Positions 8,134-17,111 are shown, counted from the first letter of the stretch. The stretch is DNA of 64,000 bases from JABDIY01 sp963751955 (GCA_963751955.1 CAVVWM010000002.1:434001-498000), one strand, 5' to 3'. The notes: generated by a model not told the origin, from the sequence alone. Translations and numbers: made by a program.

Positions 8134-9069
8134 TTGGCTAAAGAGCGAGTTGAGAGGGACGAGGAAGACCTCGTCAGGCTGTATCTCACAGATATCGGCC
8201 AGTATCCGCTGCTCACGAAGGAGGGTGAGGTCAAACTCGCCCAGGCCATCGAAGCTGGCAAGGCCGCCACAGAAGAGATGGAAACAAGCAACGAGGTCAC
8301 CCCGGCTCGCAAGCGCGAGCTTCGTCGAGCCATTCGGCAGGGCCGCGAGGCTGAACGAACCTTCGTGCAGTCCAACCTGCGCCTCGTCGTCTCGATCGCC
8401 AAGAAATACCAGGCTTCGGGCCTTCCTCTCCTCGATCTCATCCAAGAGGGCAACCTCGGGCTCATGCACGCCGTCGAGAAGTTCGATTGGCGCAAGGGCT
8501 TCAAGTTCTCAACCTACGCAACATGGTGGATTCGCCAGGCGATCACTCGTGGCATCGCGAACACCGGCCGAACCATCCGTCTTCCGGTTCACGCCGGCGA
8601 CACCCTCGCCCGCCTCCAGAAGGCTCGATCCCGCCTCGAACTCAAGTATGGCCGACCTGCAACGCTGCTCGAGCTCGCCAAAGAGGTCGAGATGCCCGAA
8701 GAAAAGGTCACCGAAGCCCTTCGATTCGCCGCGGAACCGTTGTCGCTCTCAGAACCACTTCGAGAAGACGGCGATGCCGAACTCGGCGACGTTGTCGAAG
8801 ACCGTGGCGCCGACTCACCCTTCGAGGTGGCAGCGACTGCTCTGTTGCCCGAAGAGATCAGCCGCCTTCTTTCGCCTCTCGATGAGCGTGAGCGGGAGAT
8901 ACTCAAACTGCGATTTGGCCTCGACCGGGGTGAGCCGCGGACCTTGGAAGAAGTGGGTGAACACTTCAACCTCACCCGCGAGCGCATCCGGCAGATCGAA
9001 GCTCGAGCGATGAGCAAGCTGCGTCATCCCTCTTCAGATACCGGCGCTCGGGACCTGCTGGCGGTCTAA
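8134..9069 (+). CDS. RNA polymerase sigma factor, sigma-70 group 1/2 (HrdB/SigB-like)
   Basis: A 311-aa sigma factor. Region 1.2 begins at DLVRLYLTDIGQYPLLT. Region 2 has SNLRLVVSIAKKYQASGLPLLDLIQEGNLGLMHAVEKFD and the -10 reading helix FSTYATWWIRQAITRGIAN. Region 3 starts TIRLPVHAGDTLARL. Region 4.2 has ERIRQIEARAMSKLRH. No long region 1.1 is present, which is common for group 2 factors. It starts with TTG at 8134 after a GAGAGG sequence. It is followed immediately by a repeat element rather than another gene. Whether it is the principal or an alternative sigma cannot be decided from this window. Confidence 0.9.
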   Translation: MAKERVERDEEDLVRLYLTDIGQYPLLTKEGEVKLAQAIEAGKAATEEMETSNEVTPARKRELRRAIRQGREAERTFVQSNLRLVVSIAKKYQASGLPLLDLIQEGNLGLMHAVEKFDWRKGFKFSTYATWWIRQAITRGIANTGRTIRLPVHAGDTLARLQKARSRLELKYGRPATLLELAKEVEMPEEKVTEALRFAAEPLSLSEPLREDGDAELGDVVEDRGADSPFEVAATALLPEEISRLLSPLDEREREILKLRFGLDRGEPRTLEEVGEHFNLTRERIRQIEARAMSKLRHPSSDTGARDLLAV

Positions 9070-9158
9070 TACTCCCCTGCAGGGGGCCCGTTCCCCGCCA
9101 CGGAGGCCTTAGCCCGTGGCCTCAAACCAGCGGTCAACCCGCACGCCTCGATGCTCGG
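9070..9158. repeat. GC-rich intergenic repeat, copy 1 (full)
   Basis: About 89 bases beginning TACTCCCCTGCAGGGGG and ending GATGCTCGG. It is almost identical to the full copy at 9308-9395, and its first 42 bases also match 9266-9307. Inside are short self-complementary segments (CCCCTGCAGGGG; GCCACG...CGTGGC; AGGCC...GGCCT), so RNA or single-stranded DNA would fold. It lies directly after the sigma factor stop codon and may act as a terminator or be a small mobile (REP/MITE-like) element. Confidence 0.75.
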
Positions 9159-9265
9159 GGCGCTCTCGCTGCACAACCCATGTTCTCACTCACCGCTCCT
9201 CGTACCTCGTCGGGTTTGCTTCATGGTTTGCTTCGCTTCGGCTTCGACGGTCCCAGAGATTCAGA
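9159..9265. other. Spacer between repeat copies
   Basis: About 107 bases between copies 1 and 2, with runs of pyrimidine-rich codon-like text (GTTTGCTTCATGGTTTGCTTCGCTTCGGCTTCG). No reading frame here has a credible start or composition. I see no gene. Confidence 0.4.
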
Positions 9266-9307
9266 ACTCCCCTGCAGAGGGCCCGTTCCCCGCCACGGAG
9301 GCCTTAG
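9266..9307. repeat. GC-rich intergenic repeat, copy 2 (half)
   Basis: A 42-base partial copy, ACTCCCCTGCAGAGGGCCCG to GGCCTTAG, containing only the left half of the element and one mismatch (GAGGG for GGGGG). It abuts copy 3 directly, giving a head-to-tail tandem. Confidence 0.75.
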
Positions 9308-9395
9308 TACTCCCCTGCAGGGGGCCCGTTCCCCGCCACGGAGGCCTTAGCCCGTGGCCTCAAACCACGGTCAACCCGCACGCCTAGATGCTCGG
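9308..9395. repeat. GC-rich intergenic repeat, copy 3 (full, overlaps gene end)
   Basis: A full copy almost identical to copy 1 apart from a few differences, including CGCCTAGATG where copy 1 has CGCCTCGATG. The CTA at 9384-9386 is the stop codon (TAG on the minus strand) of the kynurenine formamidase gene, so the repeat supplies the last codons and the stop of that gene. This suggests insertion of the element at the 3' end of the coding region. Confidence 0.75.
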
Positions 9396-10175
9396 AGACT
9401 CAAATGCAGGGTTTCGGGAGATGTCGAAGAGATCGTGGACGATGTCAAAGTGGTTCCTGTCGGCAACTTCGTGCGGTTGTACGCCGATGTGCTCGGCATA
9501 CAGGGTGCTCTGACGCTTGAACGCGGCGGTTTCGTGCTCACCCCATACGACAGTCGCTGGGACAGCCGGCGGTGACCACAACAGCGGGCTGAGTTCCTCA
9601 GCGTCCGAGGGTGAAAGTCCCACCTGATCGTTCACGTAGGTATCGACAAGAGGGCGGAGATCATAGATACCGGACAACAAGATAAGTCGGTCGACCCTCA
9701 CAGACCTCGCAGCAAAAGCGGCTAGATGAGCTCCGGCCGATGATCCCGACACGGTCACCCTCGCATGGGGAAACTCCGAACGAACCCACCGCAACGCCGC
9801 CACTACTTCGGCTTCGATCTCAAACAGTGACACGTGCGGACACAGGTCATAGCCGACCGCCACATAGGTGATCCCAGCTTTGGTGAAAGGTTCGGCAGGA
9901 AACGATGCATCGCTCTTCGAGAGCTGTTGCCAGTAGCCGCCGTGGATGAATGCATGCACCGCCTTGTCACCGGCACCGAAGACATCTAGTTCGGCTCGGG
10001 GTCCTGACCCGTATTTACAGGTCTCGAACCGAACGGCGTTTCGAACCCGACTGCTTTCGGTTGCATACCTATCGAGGAAGGGCTGGATGTCGTCGACACA
10101 GCTGCTGGGAGAGTAGGCCCTGTCACGCTCCCTGGGATCCGATGGGTAGAGCACCGGGTCCTCAAAAACGGACAC
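9384..10175 (-). CDS. Kynurenine formamidase (alpha/beta hydrolase type)
   Basis: Hydrolyses N-formylkynurenine to kynurenine and formate. A 263-aa alpha/beta hydrolase with the oxyanion motif FIHGGYWQQL, nucleophile elbow GSSAG, and catalytic His in DRNHFDIVHDL near the C-terminus, the pattern of animal/yeast-type arylformamidase rather than the cyclase-like KynB. GTG 10175 is preferred: it overlaps the tryptophan dioxygenase stop by 14 bases and has GGGAG four bases upstream. A longer frame to 10268 would overlap that gene by over 100 bases. It is the last gene of the kynurenine operon, and its final residues (SPSI) and stop lie inside a repeat element. Confidence 0.88.
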   Translation of the reverse strand: MSVFEDPVLYPSDPRERDRAYSPSSCVDDIQPFLDRYATESSRVRNAVRFETCKYGSGPRAELDVFGAGDKAVHAFIHGGYWQQLSKSDASFPAEPFTKAGITYVAVGYDLCPHVSLFEIEAEVVAALRWVRSEFPHARVTVSGSSAGAHLAAFAARSVRVDRLILLSGIYDLRPLVDTYVNDQVGLSPSDAEELSPLLWSPPAVPATVVWGEHETAAFKRQSTLYAEHIGVQPHEVADRNHFDIVHDLFDISRNPAFESPSI

Positions 10176-10968
10176 GGATCTCCCAGAGGTCGGGGAAGGC
10201 GGCATGGAACAACGTGGTTCGTAGATAGTCCGCACCGGCCGAACCGCCGGTGCCCGGTTTTGTGCCAATCGTGCGTTGCACCATCTTCACATGTCGATAG
10301 CGCCATTCTTGAAGGCCCTCGTCCAGGTCGGTGAGGCTTTCACAAAGCTCGGCAAGCGCCGGGTTGTTTCGGTAGACCTCAACCAGCGCTTCCTGAACAC
10401 CCTCCGACGGCGCCACCGGTTCCCGCATGTTACGGGTCAGCACCTCCGTGGGGATGTCGTAACCCGAGCGGCCGAGAAACGCCAGGAATACATCCCACAA
10501 CGACGGGGCCTCGAGTCGACGGTTGAGAGCGGCAGCGGGCTCTGGTTGGTCGGCGAATCGTTCGGCGTGAACTGCGGACTTGAAGCCCAGGAGAAACTCG
10601 AGCTCCCGGAACTGCACGCTCTGAAATCCGGACGCATTCGCCAGGAAGTGGCGAAACGACTCGAACTCCAACGGCGTCATGGTCTCCAGAACATCCAGCT
10701 GCGCCACGAGAGTCTTGAAGATCTTCAGTACGCGTTTGAGCTGATGCGCACCCTTGTGCGGTCGATCTTGGTTGAGATGCTCGACCAGGTGGTCCAGTTC
10801 GTGGAGAACTTGTTTGAACCACAGCTCGTACACCTGGTGGATGATGATGAACAATGTCTCGTCGTGCTCGGGCGGATCTGACGCCGTTTGCTGAAGCGAC
10901 AGTAACTCCGGGACTCGGAGGTAAGACCCGTAGGTGAATTCCGGCTTCGATTCACTGTGCTCCATCAT
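10162..10968 (-). CDS. kynA: Tryptophan 2,3-dioxygenase
   Basis: Haem enzyme opening the indole ring of tryptophan to N-formylkynurenine. 268 aa, close to the usual bacterial length. The family signature is clear: FTYGSYLRVPELLSLQ at the N-terminus, the substrate-pocket helix IIHQVYELWFKQVLHELD (His44), and the proximal haem ligand in YRHVKMVQRTIGTKPGTGGSAG (His226), with the GTGGS loop that closes over substrate. The start ATG overlaps the KMO stop (ATGA), indicating translational coupling. It is the entry enzyme but sits sixth in the operon. Confidence 0.97.
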   Translation of the reverse strand: MMEHSESKPEFTYGSYLRVPELLSLQQTASDPPEHDETLFIIIHQVYELWFKQVLHELDHLVEHLNQDRPHKGAHQLKRVLKIFKTLVAQLDVLETMTPLEFESFRHFLANASGFQSVQFRELEFLLGFKSAVHAERFADQPEPAAALNRRLEAPSLWDVFLAFLGRSGYDIPTEVLTRNMREPVAPSEGVQEALVEVYRNNPALAELCESLTDLDEGLQEWRYRHVKMVQRTIGTKPGTGGSAGADYLRTTLFHAAFPDLWEIRVRF

Positions 10969-12395
10969 CGTGTGCCCATGACATTCAGCTGTACCGGCTT
11001 GACTGCATCCGCCGATAGAGGTTCCAACGCCTGAACCATCTGATCGGCCCGGTTGAGTTGGACATCCTCGACCGACTCACACCCTTCAACCAGGTCGTTG
11101 AGGATCGCGTCCTGCTCCTGTGCTCGAGCCACCACCTCGGCATAGGGAATGGTCGAGAACATCACCATTCCGTACCGGGGTGCGAACCGTTCGGGATGAC
11201 GCTTCTGAAGCACAAGTGCCAACTCACGTTTGATGAGATAATGAGGATCGACCACCGAGGACCGCATTTCGATGTAATTGCTCAGGGCCATGTCGGCAAT
11301 GGCATCGGCATTGGGTTTGCGTCTCACCGAGAACCGTTTCACAGCTCCGGCGACATCATCGGGAGTACGATCGAGCTCTTCCACCAGAACAGCCGCCGAC
11401 TCCATGGCTGCATTCATACCCTGGCCATGAAAGGGCACGATGCCATGGGCGGCGTCGCCGAGGAACACGCTGACATCGCGGTGACTCCAGTCCGAACAGC
11501 GGATGGTGGACAAGTCTCCGGTGGGATTCTGAAAGAACTGTTCCACCAGGTCTGGAACGAGGTCGGCGAAGCCACCAAATTCGGTGGCGAAGAAGCTGGA
11601 AACCGCTGCGGCTGTGTTGAGCTCGGCAAAACTGCCACCCTCGGCGGCAATCCCGGCATCGTTGGGGAGGAACAACGTAGCGGTGAAGTCACCTTCGGGA
11701 TTGGCCAACGCAATGAGCATGAAGTCTCCTCGCGGCCAAATGTGAAGCGCATGAGGATCCAGGAGGAAGCCGCCGTCAGCGGCAGGTGGAATGGTGAGTT
11801 CCTTGTAGCCGTGGTCGAGCTGATCCTCGATCAAGTGACCTCCGTTTGCCTCCAACGTCGCCGCCCTCACGAGCGAGTTGGCACCGTCGGCCCCGAAGAC
11901 AATTCCAAACCCGATCGTCACCTCGAACTCGGTTCCATCCTCGCCTGGAGCTGTGAAGCTGAGGCGTCGCTCGGCGAGATCGACGGTACGCAATCTGTGT
12001 TCGAAATGAATCCGAACCCGTCCGGTCTTCTCCGCGGCGCTAAGCAGCACTCCGTTGAGGTCGCCACGGTTGATCGAGTAGATCACCTCGTGAGACTCCG
12101 CGCCGTATGGCTGAAGGCTTGCCTCGCCATCAGCGTGAACCATCCGACCCACCATTGGAATGGCGAGTTCTGCCACCTCATCAGTGATTCCCCCAGCTCG
12201 GAGCGCCACGATGCCTCGCGTGGCGAGCGCAAGGTTGATAGATCGACCACCATCCCGCCTGTCTAGACGAAGGTCGGGCCGACTTTCGAAGAGATCCACC
12301 TCATGGCCTCGTTGTGCGAGGTATAGGGCCAAGAGTGAGCCTGCTGGGCCAGCGCCAACCACCGCTACGGGTCCAAGATCTGCCAACGAGCTCAT
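10965..12395 (-). CDS. kmo: Kynurenine 3-monooxygenase
   Basis: FAD-dependent hydroxylation of kynurenine to 3-hydroxykynurenine. 476 aa. N-terminal Rossmann motif GAGPAG at 14-19, then GGRSINLALATRG, which is typical of KMO. The second FAD motif is FLGDAAHGIVPFHGQGMNAAMES. The C-terminal part has helices FAPRYGMVMFSTIPYAEV as in KMO family members. The ATG at 12395 overlaps the kynureninase stop (TGATG). An upstream extension of 33 residues has no family similarity. Confidence 0.96.
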   Translation of the reverse strand: MSSLADLGPVAVVGAGPAGSLLALYLAQRGHEVDLFESRPDLRLDRRDGGRSINLALATRGIVALRAGGITDEVAELAIPMVGRMVHADGEASLQPYGAESHEVIYSINRGDLNGVLLSAAEKTGRVRIHFEHRLRTVDLAERRLSFTAPGEDGTEFEVTIGFGIVFGADGANSLVRAATLEANGGHLIEDQLDHGYKELTIPPAADGGFLLDPHALHIWPRGDFMLIALANPEGDFTATLFLPNDAGIAAEGGSFAELNTAAAVSSFFATEFGGFADLVPDLVEQFFQNPTGDLSTIRCSDWSHRDVSVFLGDAAHGIVPFHGQGMNAAMESAAVLVEELDRTPDDVAGAVKRFSVRRKPNADAIADMALSNYIEMRSSVVDPHYLIKRELALVLQKRHPERFAPRYGMVMFSTIPYAEVVARAQEQDAILNDLVEGCESVEDVQLNRADQMVQALEPLSADAVKPVQLNVMGTR

Positions 12396-13690
12396 CAAAC
12401 AAGTCCCTTCAGGATCTGGACGAACCGATAGATATCGCGAAAGGAGTTGTACAGCGGGACGGGCGCAACGCGGACCACGTTCGGATAGCGCCAATCACAG
12501 GCCACCCCGGCTACCTCGAGACGGTCGTACACCGCTCGACCATCGATGGCGGGATCAGTGATGGTGAGGGCGAACTGAGCACCTCGCTGATCCATCTCAA
12601 CCGGTGTGATGCTCGCGATCTTGCCATCCAATTCGCTGGCCAAGAGGAAGTCCAGATACCTGATCTGCTTTTCGCTCTTGGCCCGGAGAACGTCCATACC
12701 CCCCGCCTCGGCGACTATCTCCACCCCTCCCCGAAGAGCCGCCATCGACAGAATCGGGGCATTGGACAATTGCCACGATTCCACTGTGGGGATCGGCTCG
12801 AATGTCGTGCCCATCTTGAATCGAGTGTCCTTCCGGGAACCCCACCAGCCCAGCAGTTTGGGAAGCGATTGATCGTTCACATGACGCTCATGCACGAAAG
12901 CCCCACCTACACCACCGGGCCCGCCGTTGAGATACTTGTAGGTGCACCAGGCGGCAAAATCAACGTTCCAATCGTGGAGACGGAGCGGCACGTTCCCGGC
13001 GGCGTGGGCCAGATCGAAACCTACTGTCGCGCCAACCTCGTGGCCGGCTGCGGTGATCGCTTCCATCGGCAGTACTTGACCCGTGTAGTACTGCACCCCT
13101 GGGAGCATGATCATCGCTAGCTCGTCGCCAGCAGCATGGATCGCGTCGATGACATCGCCGGGATTGAGCGTCTCCGAGCCCTCACGAGGGGCCAGCGTGA
13201 CGAGCGAGTCCGCGGGGTCGAAGCCTCGCTGACGTATCTGGGATTCCACAGCAAAGTGATCGGAGGGAAATGCATGTTCCTCGATAATCACCTTGTGCCT
13301 GGAGCCGGTGGGCCGGAAGAACGACACCATGAGCAGGTGCAGGTTGACCGAGAGCGCATTCATCACCACCACCTCGTTGCTCTGACCACCCACGATGGAG
13401 GCCATCGGCTCGGTGAGGAGTTCGTGATAGGGCTCCCATGCGAGTTCCCCGGTGAAGTGTCCCTCCACCCCGTACCGACCCCACCGGTCCAACTCGGCGG
13501 CTACGTAGTGGCGAGATCGGACCGGCAATGCGCCAAGGGAGTTCCCAACCAAGTAGATCTTCGTTGCGCCTGCTTGGTCGGTCGGAATCTCGAACTCTGA
13601 GCGAAACGACGTGAGCGGGTCGGCGTCATCGAGGGCCTTGGCGCACTTCTCCGAAACATCGAAAACTGACGAATCGAATGCGGTCTTCAT
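12395..13690 (-). CDS. kynU: Kynureninase
   Basis: PLP enzyme cleaving (3-hydroxy)kynurenine to (3-hydroxy)anthranilate and alanine. 431 aa, the usual length. The PLP-binding region shows ATVGFDLAHAAGNVPL (cofactor Asp) and the Schiff-base lysine K252 in WCTYKYLNGGPG, followed by GGAFVHERH. NSLGALP near residue 50 is also typical. It overlaps the ACMSD stop by ATGA and the KMO start by TGATG, so it sits in the middle of the coupled operon. Confidence 0.97.
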   Translation of the reverse strand: MKTAFDSSVFDVSEKCAKALDDADPLTSFRSEFEIPTDQAGATKIYLVGNSLGALPVRSRHYVAAELDRWGRYGVEGHFTGELAWEPYHELLTEPMASIVGGQSNEVVVMNALSVNLHLLMVSFFRPTGSRHKVIIEEHAFPSDHFAVESQIRQRGFDPADSLVTLAPREGSETLNPGDVIDAIHAAGDELAMIMLPGVQYYTGQVLPMEAITAAGHEVGATVGFDLAHAAGNVPLRLHDWNVDFAAWCTYKYLNGGPGGVGGAFVHERHVNDQSLPKLLGWWGSRKDTRFKMGTTFEPIPTVESWQLSNAPILSMAALRGGVEIVAEAGGMDVLRAKSEKQIRYLDFLLASELDGKIASITPVEMDQRGAQFALTITDPAIDGRAVYDRLEVAGVACDWRYPNVVRVAPVPLYNSFRDIYRFVQILKGLV

Positions 13691-14714
13691 TGGAAAGCCC
13701 CTTCAGCGTTGAGATCGAAGAACTCGTTGGCATTGCGGAATAGCAGCCGATCGCGTTCGGCGTCATCGAGGAACTCAGCGCTGTCGATTACCTCACCGGG
13801 ATCGATCTCACCAAGCGGGAAGGGATAGTCCGAACCCATCATGATGTGATCGATGCCCATCACCTCGGCTTGAAGTTTCAGCGCACTCTCTCCGAACACC
13901 GCAGAATCGATCCAGAAACGGTCGACATAGTGCGAGGGCGGGTGTGGACACTCGGCACGAATGATGTCTCGCCGTTTCCAGGCATTGTCGACTCTCGCGA
14001 TTTGACCTGCGAAGTTCCCTCCGCCGTGAGCGAAGCAGATCCTGAGATTCCGTGGCAACCGTTCGAACGCTCCGCACAGAATGAGCGACAGGATTGCAAG
14101 GTGAGTTTCGGCGGGCATACCAACAAGCCACTTCAGCATGTACTTGGTCATCCGCTCAGGTGCCATGGTGTTCCACGGGTGGACAAACACGGGAATCTCC
14201 TCGTCGGCACAGTGGTGAAGGAACCGCACCAGCTCAGGATCATCGAGGTTTCGACCCCCCACATGGTTCCCGATGTGCACTCCGACGTGACCGTTGGACT
14301 TAGCCCTCGACACCTCTTTGCAGGCACTGTCGATGTTTTGAAGTGGAGCGTGGCTCATGGGGCGGAGGCGAACCGGGTCGGCTTCGCACATCGTTGTTGC
14401 GAGGTCGTTGATATGGCTAGCCCACCGTTCACCGATCGACGGCGCACACGAGTAGGAGAACAGAATCGGTGTCGCCGAGATCACCTGGATCGAGGTGCTG
14501 CTTCGATCCATCTCCGCCAAACGTTCTGCGGGATCCCAAAGCGGCGATTGAACCGGTCGATACTCCTGGTCCCCCGACATGATGAACCCGGTACCGTCGC
14601 CATTGTCTTGCAGCCACGGCGCATCCGCGTGCTGCACAGGATCGCTGAGTCTGCCTTCGATACGGTCGGGAAGAAGTGACTATGAATGTCGACGCGACGA
14701 GAGCGACTTGGCAT
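13687..14714 (-). CDS. 2-amino-3-carboxymuconate-6-semialdehyde decarboxylase (ACMSD), frameshifted
   Basis: Zn-dependent amidohydrolase-fold decarboxylase taking ACMS to 2-aminomuconate semialdehyde, diverting the pathway from NAD synthesis to catabolism. The N-terminal metal motif VDIHSHFFP is encoded from ATG 14714, but after FFP the frame is lost. Restoring one C to the CCC run (GGG at 14668-14670 on plus) gives FFPDRIEGRLSDPVQHADAPW and continuity with the rest: VHPWNTM, CFAHGGG and MMGSDYPFPLGE, all family landmarks. With one base added the gene is 343 codons, the normal length. I treat it as a real gene with a probable sequence error. ATG overlaps the upstream HAO stop (TGATG). Confidence 0.88.
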
Positions 14715-15268
14715 CACTGCCCCGGACGAGGGTGAAGGGTGCCGCAGTTGGGGCAGGTGCGAGCTTCCTCGCTGGAATAGAAGGACTCGAACATCACCGG
14801 GAGATCGTCAACGATCGACTTCAGCTGCACCTCTCCGCGATGAACCAGCTCATGGCAGTCGGGGCAGAACCACTCGAACCCATCAACCTGACCCTCGGGT
14901 CGGGCGTACTCGACCACAAGGCCGATGCTGTCCGGCTCGGGGCGTTGTGGCGAATGGCGGACATGAGGTGGCAGCAAAAAGATGTCACCCTCGTTGATCG
15001 GCATGTCACGGGCTGGCTGACCGGGTGCATCCTGAATCCTGAGATTCATGTTGCCCCTGAGCTGGTAGAAGAACTCCGGTAGAGGATCATCGTGGAAGTC
15101 GGTGCGTTCGTTTCCACCGCCGACCACGGTCACGATCATGTCAGATCCTTCCCAGATCTGTTTGTTGGACACTGGAGGCCTCAAGGAATCGGAGTTCTCC
15201 TCGAGCCACTCAGCCAGGCTGAATGGCAGACCCATGGTGGCCGATGGATTCGTAATGGATTCGGTCAT
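14714..15268 (-). CDS. 3-hydroxyanthranilate 3,4-dioxygenase
   Basis: Ring-cleaving Fe(II) cupin that converts 3-hydroxyanthranilate to ACMS (NbaC/HaaO). 184 aa, the bacterial length. Metal ligands are in RTDFHDDPLPEFFYQLRG (His, Glu) and PPHVRHSPQRP (His). The C-terminus has the extra rubredoxin-like iron site with two CxxC motifs, FCPDCHELVH and RTCPNCGTLH, found in bacterial and fungal short forms. It is 13 bases downstream of the RidA-like gene and coupled to ACMSD by TGATG. Confidence 0.96.
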   Translation of the reverse strand: MTESITNPSATMGLPFSLAEWLEENSDSLRPPVSNKQIWEGSDMIVTVVGGGNERTDFHDDPLPEFFYQLRGNMNLRIQDAPGQPARDMPINEGDIFLLPPHVRHSPQRPEPDSIGLVVEYARPEGQVDGFEWFCPDCHELVHRGEVQLKSIVDDLPVMFESFYSSEEARTCPNCGTLHPRPGQ

Positions 15269-15281
15269 GGTTTCTCCAGAA

Positions 15282-15680
15282 CTAGTGAGGGTCGAATGCG
15301 ATCGCTTTCATCTCGATCAGCAGATGGGGATGGGGCAGCTGGTGAACAGCCACTGTTGTCCTGGTCGGCGACTCAACATCGGCGAAGAACGTTGCCCACT
15401 CGAGGTTGTAGGGGCCGAAATCGTTCATGTTCACCAGAAACGACGACACGTCGACCAAGTGCGAACGGTCCAGTCCAACGGTCTGCAGAATCCGCTCGAT
15501 GTTCTGGAGAACTTCTCTTGTCTGGATGGCGATGTCGAGTGAGGTCGTTCCCGCCGCATCAACCTCGGCGCCGGCGATGGAGTAATCCGGACGCCGGGCA
15601 CTGGTTCCTGAAACGAAGACCAATCCACCGACACGCCGAAGATGCGGGAACCTGCCCCGCGGAGTGACGAGTTCGGCCAT
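15282..15680 (-). CDS. RidA-family protein, probable 2-aminomuconate deaminase
   Basis: 132 aa of the YjgF/YER057c/UK114 (RidA) fold: GGLVFVSGTSARRPD at the N-terminus, then QTREVLQNIERILQTVGLDRSHLVDVSSFLVNMNDFGPYN and TTVAVHQLPHPHLLIEMKAIAF. In 2-aminomuconate pathways the deaminase AmnD belongs to this family, and this gene is first in a kynurenine/ACMS operon, so deamination of 2-aminomuconate to 4-oxalocrotonate is the likely job. Start ATG 15680; ten extra upstream residues have no similarity. The 2-aminomuconate semialdehyde dehydrogenase (AmnC) that should act before it is not in the window. Confidence 0.85.
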   Translation of the reverse strand: MAELVTPRGRFPHLRRVGGLVFVSGTSARRPDYSIAGAEVDAAGTTSLDIAIQTREVLQNIERILQTVGLDRSHLVDVSSFLVNMNDFGPYNLEWATFFADVESPTRTTVAVHQLPHPHLLIEMKAIAFDPH

Positions 15681-15857
15681 GTGTTCAGTCTCCCATCCTG
15701 GCCTGAACAATCAAATCGATGCGTCCCATGCGAACTGCGACGATCGTTAAGGGGTCCCGTTTCGGTCCCGATAGACAGTTGTGGAACCACGAACAGAGAT
15801 GTTCTCAGATGCCTCGAAAACGCGACATGGGCGCGCCGGTGCAAAAGGCTCTCAGCC

Positions 15858-17111
15858 GTGAGTTCACTTCATGAAGCCGCCAACCGGCAGTTCCAGCGGG
15901 CCGCCGAGCTGATAGATCTCAATCCTGAATATCGCGAGATTCTTTCCGAACCCGAAAGGGAAGTGATCATCAACTTCCCAGTCCGCATGGATTCGGGTGA
16001 TCTGAAACTGTTCCGTGGCTACCGAATTCAGCACAACAACCTCCTCGGCCCTTACAAAGGCGGACTGCGGTTTCATCCTGATGTCGATCTCGATGAGGTC
16101 AAGGCTCTGGCAGCATGGATGACCTTCAAGTGTTCGCTTGTGGGTCTGCCCTATGGCGGTGCCAAAGGCGGAGTCACGATCGATCCGAGCGCCTACACCG
16201 AGTCGGAGTTGGAGCGCCTCGTTCGCCGATTCACTCACCAGCTCGGCGATATGATCGGTCCCGCCACCGACATCCCTGCTCCTGACGTTGGAACCAATTC
16301 CCGGATGATGGACTGGATAATGGACACATACGCCAACGTCTCGGGCCCGGGCGGGAGGCAGCAGCTCAAAGGGGTGGTTACCGGGAAATCCGTGGAGGTC
16401 GGTGGCTCTCTCGGCCGAGAGGCCGCCACCGGGCAAGGTGTGCTCTACGCCCTTCGGCACTGGTGCGGCGAAACCGGTCAGCGTTTGAGCGGTTTGACGC
16501 TCTCGATACAAGGATTCGGAAATGTCGGAAGTCACTTCGCGCGACTGGCTGCCCGCGAAGGATGCCTGGTGGTGGCGGTGGCTGATCACACGGCCACACT
16601 GCACAATCCACGCGGGATCGACATACCTGCGCTGTTCGACTACGCACGCGACGAACAAATGATCAAAGGATTCCCGCGGGCCGACGAAATCAACACCGAA
16701 GAGCTCTTCTCAATCCCGGTCGACGGCTTCATCCCGGCCGCTCTGGAGAACCAACTGAACGCCGATCGGGCCAAGACCATGTCGTGCCGGGTCGTGCTGG
16801 AAGCAGCCAACGGACCGACCACGGCTGAGGCCGAAGAGATTCTGATCAGCAAGGGCGTTGACATCATCCCCGACGTTCTCGCCAACGCCGGCGGCGTAGT
16901 GGTCAGCTACTTCGAGTGGCTGCAAAACCAGAGTGGCAGGGCGTGGCGAATCGACGACGTAGACACCCGTTTGCGGGAGATCATCTGGGATGCCAACGAC
17001 AAAGTCGTGGCAATGAAGGCGCAACTGAACTGCAGCCACCGAGACGCCGCCTACGCCGTTTCTCTCCAGCGACTCGCCGACGTCTATGACCGACGCGGCA
17101 TCTTTCCCTAA
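15858..17111 (+). CDS. gdhA: Glutamate dehydrogenase (GluDH/Leu/Phe/Val family)
   Basis: Reversible oxidative deamination of glutamate to 2-oxoglutarate. 417 aa, hexameric short type. Visible are YKGGLRFHPDVD (substrate Lys), GLPYGGAKGGV, the catalytic Asp region TDIPAPDVGT, and the Rossmann motif IQGFGNVGS. Near the end, ANAGGVVVSYFEWLQN is typical of this clade. GTG 15858 follows an AAAGG sequence; frame extends upstream without similarity. It is divergent from the kynurenine operon, whose catabolism releases ammonia and alanine, but no regulatory link is visible. Confidence 0.95.
   Translation: MSSLHEAANRQFQRAAELIDLNPEYREILSEPEREVIINFPVRMDSGDLKLFRGYRIQHNNLLGPYKGGLRFHPDVDLDEVKALAAWMTFKCSLVGLPYGGAKGGVTIDPSAYTESELERLVRRFTHQLGDMIGPATDIPAPDVGTNSRMMDWIMDTYANVSGPGGRQQLKGVVTGKSVEVGGSLGREAATGQGVLYALRHWCGETGQRLSGLTLSIQGFGNVGSHFARLAAREGCLVVAVADHTATLHNPRGIDIPALFDYARDEQMIKGFPRADEINTEELFSIPVDGFIPAALENQLNADRAKTMSCRVVLEAANGPTTAEAEEILISKGVDIIPDVLANAGGVVVSYFEWLQNQSGRAWRIDDVDTRLREIIWDANDKVVAMKAQLNCSHRDAAYAVSLQRLADVYDRRGIFP

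Noticed and set aside
9070..9395. CRISPR-like array
   Set aside because: Only three irregular copies, one truncated and abutting the next, with no uniform spacers or cas genes.
11058..12266. Plus-strand frame of about 400 aa opposite KMO
   Set aside because: No recognisable domain; KMO on the other strand is unmistakable and in a coupled operon.
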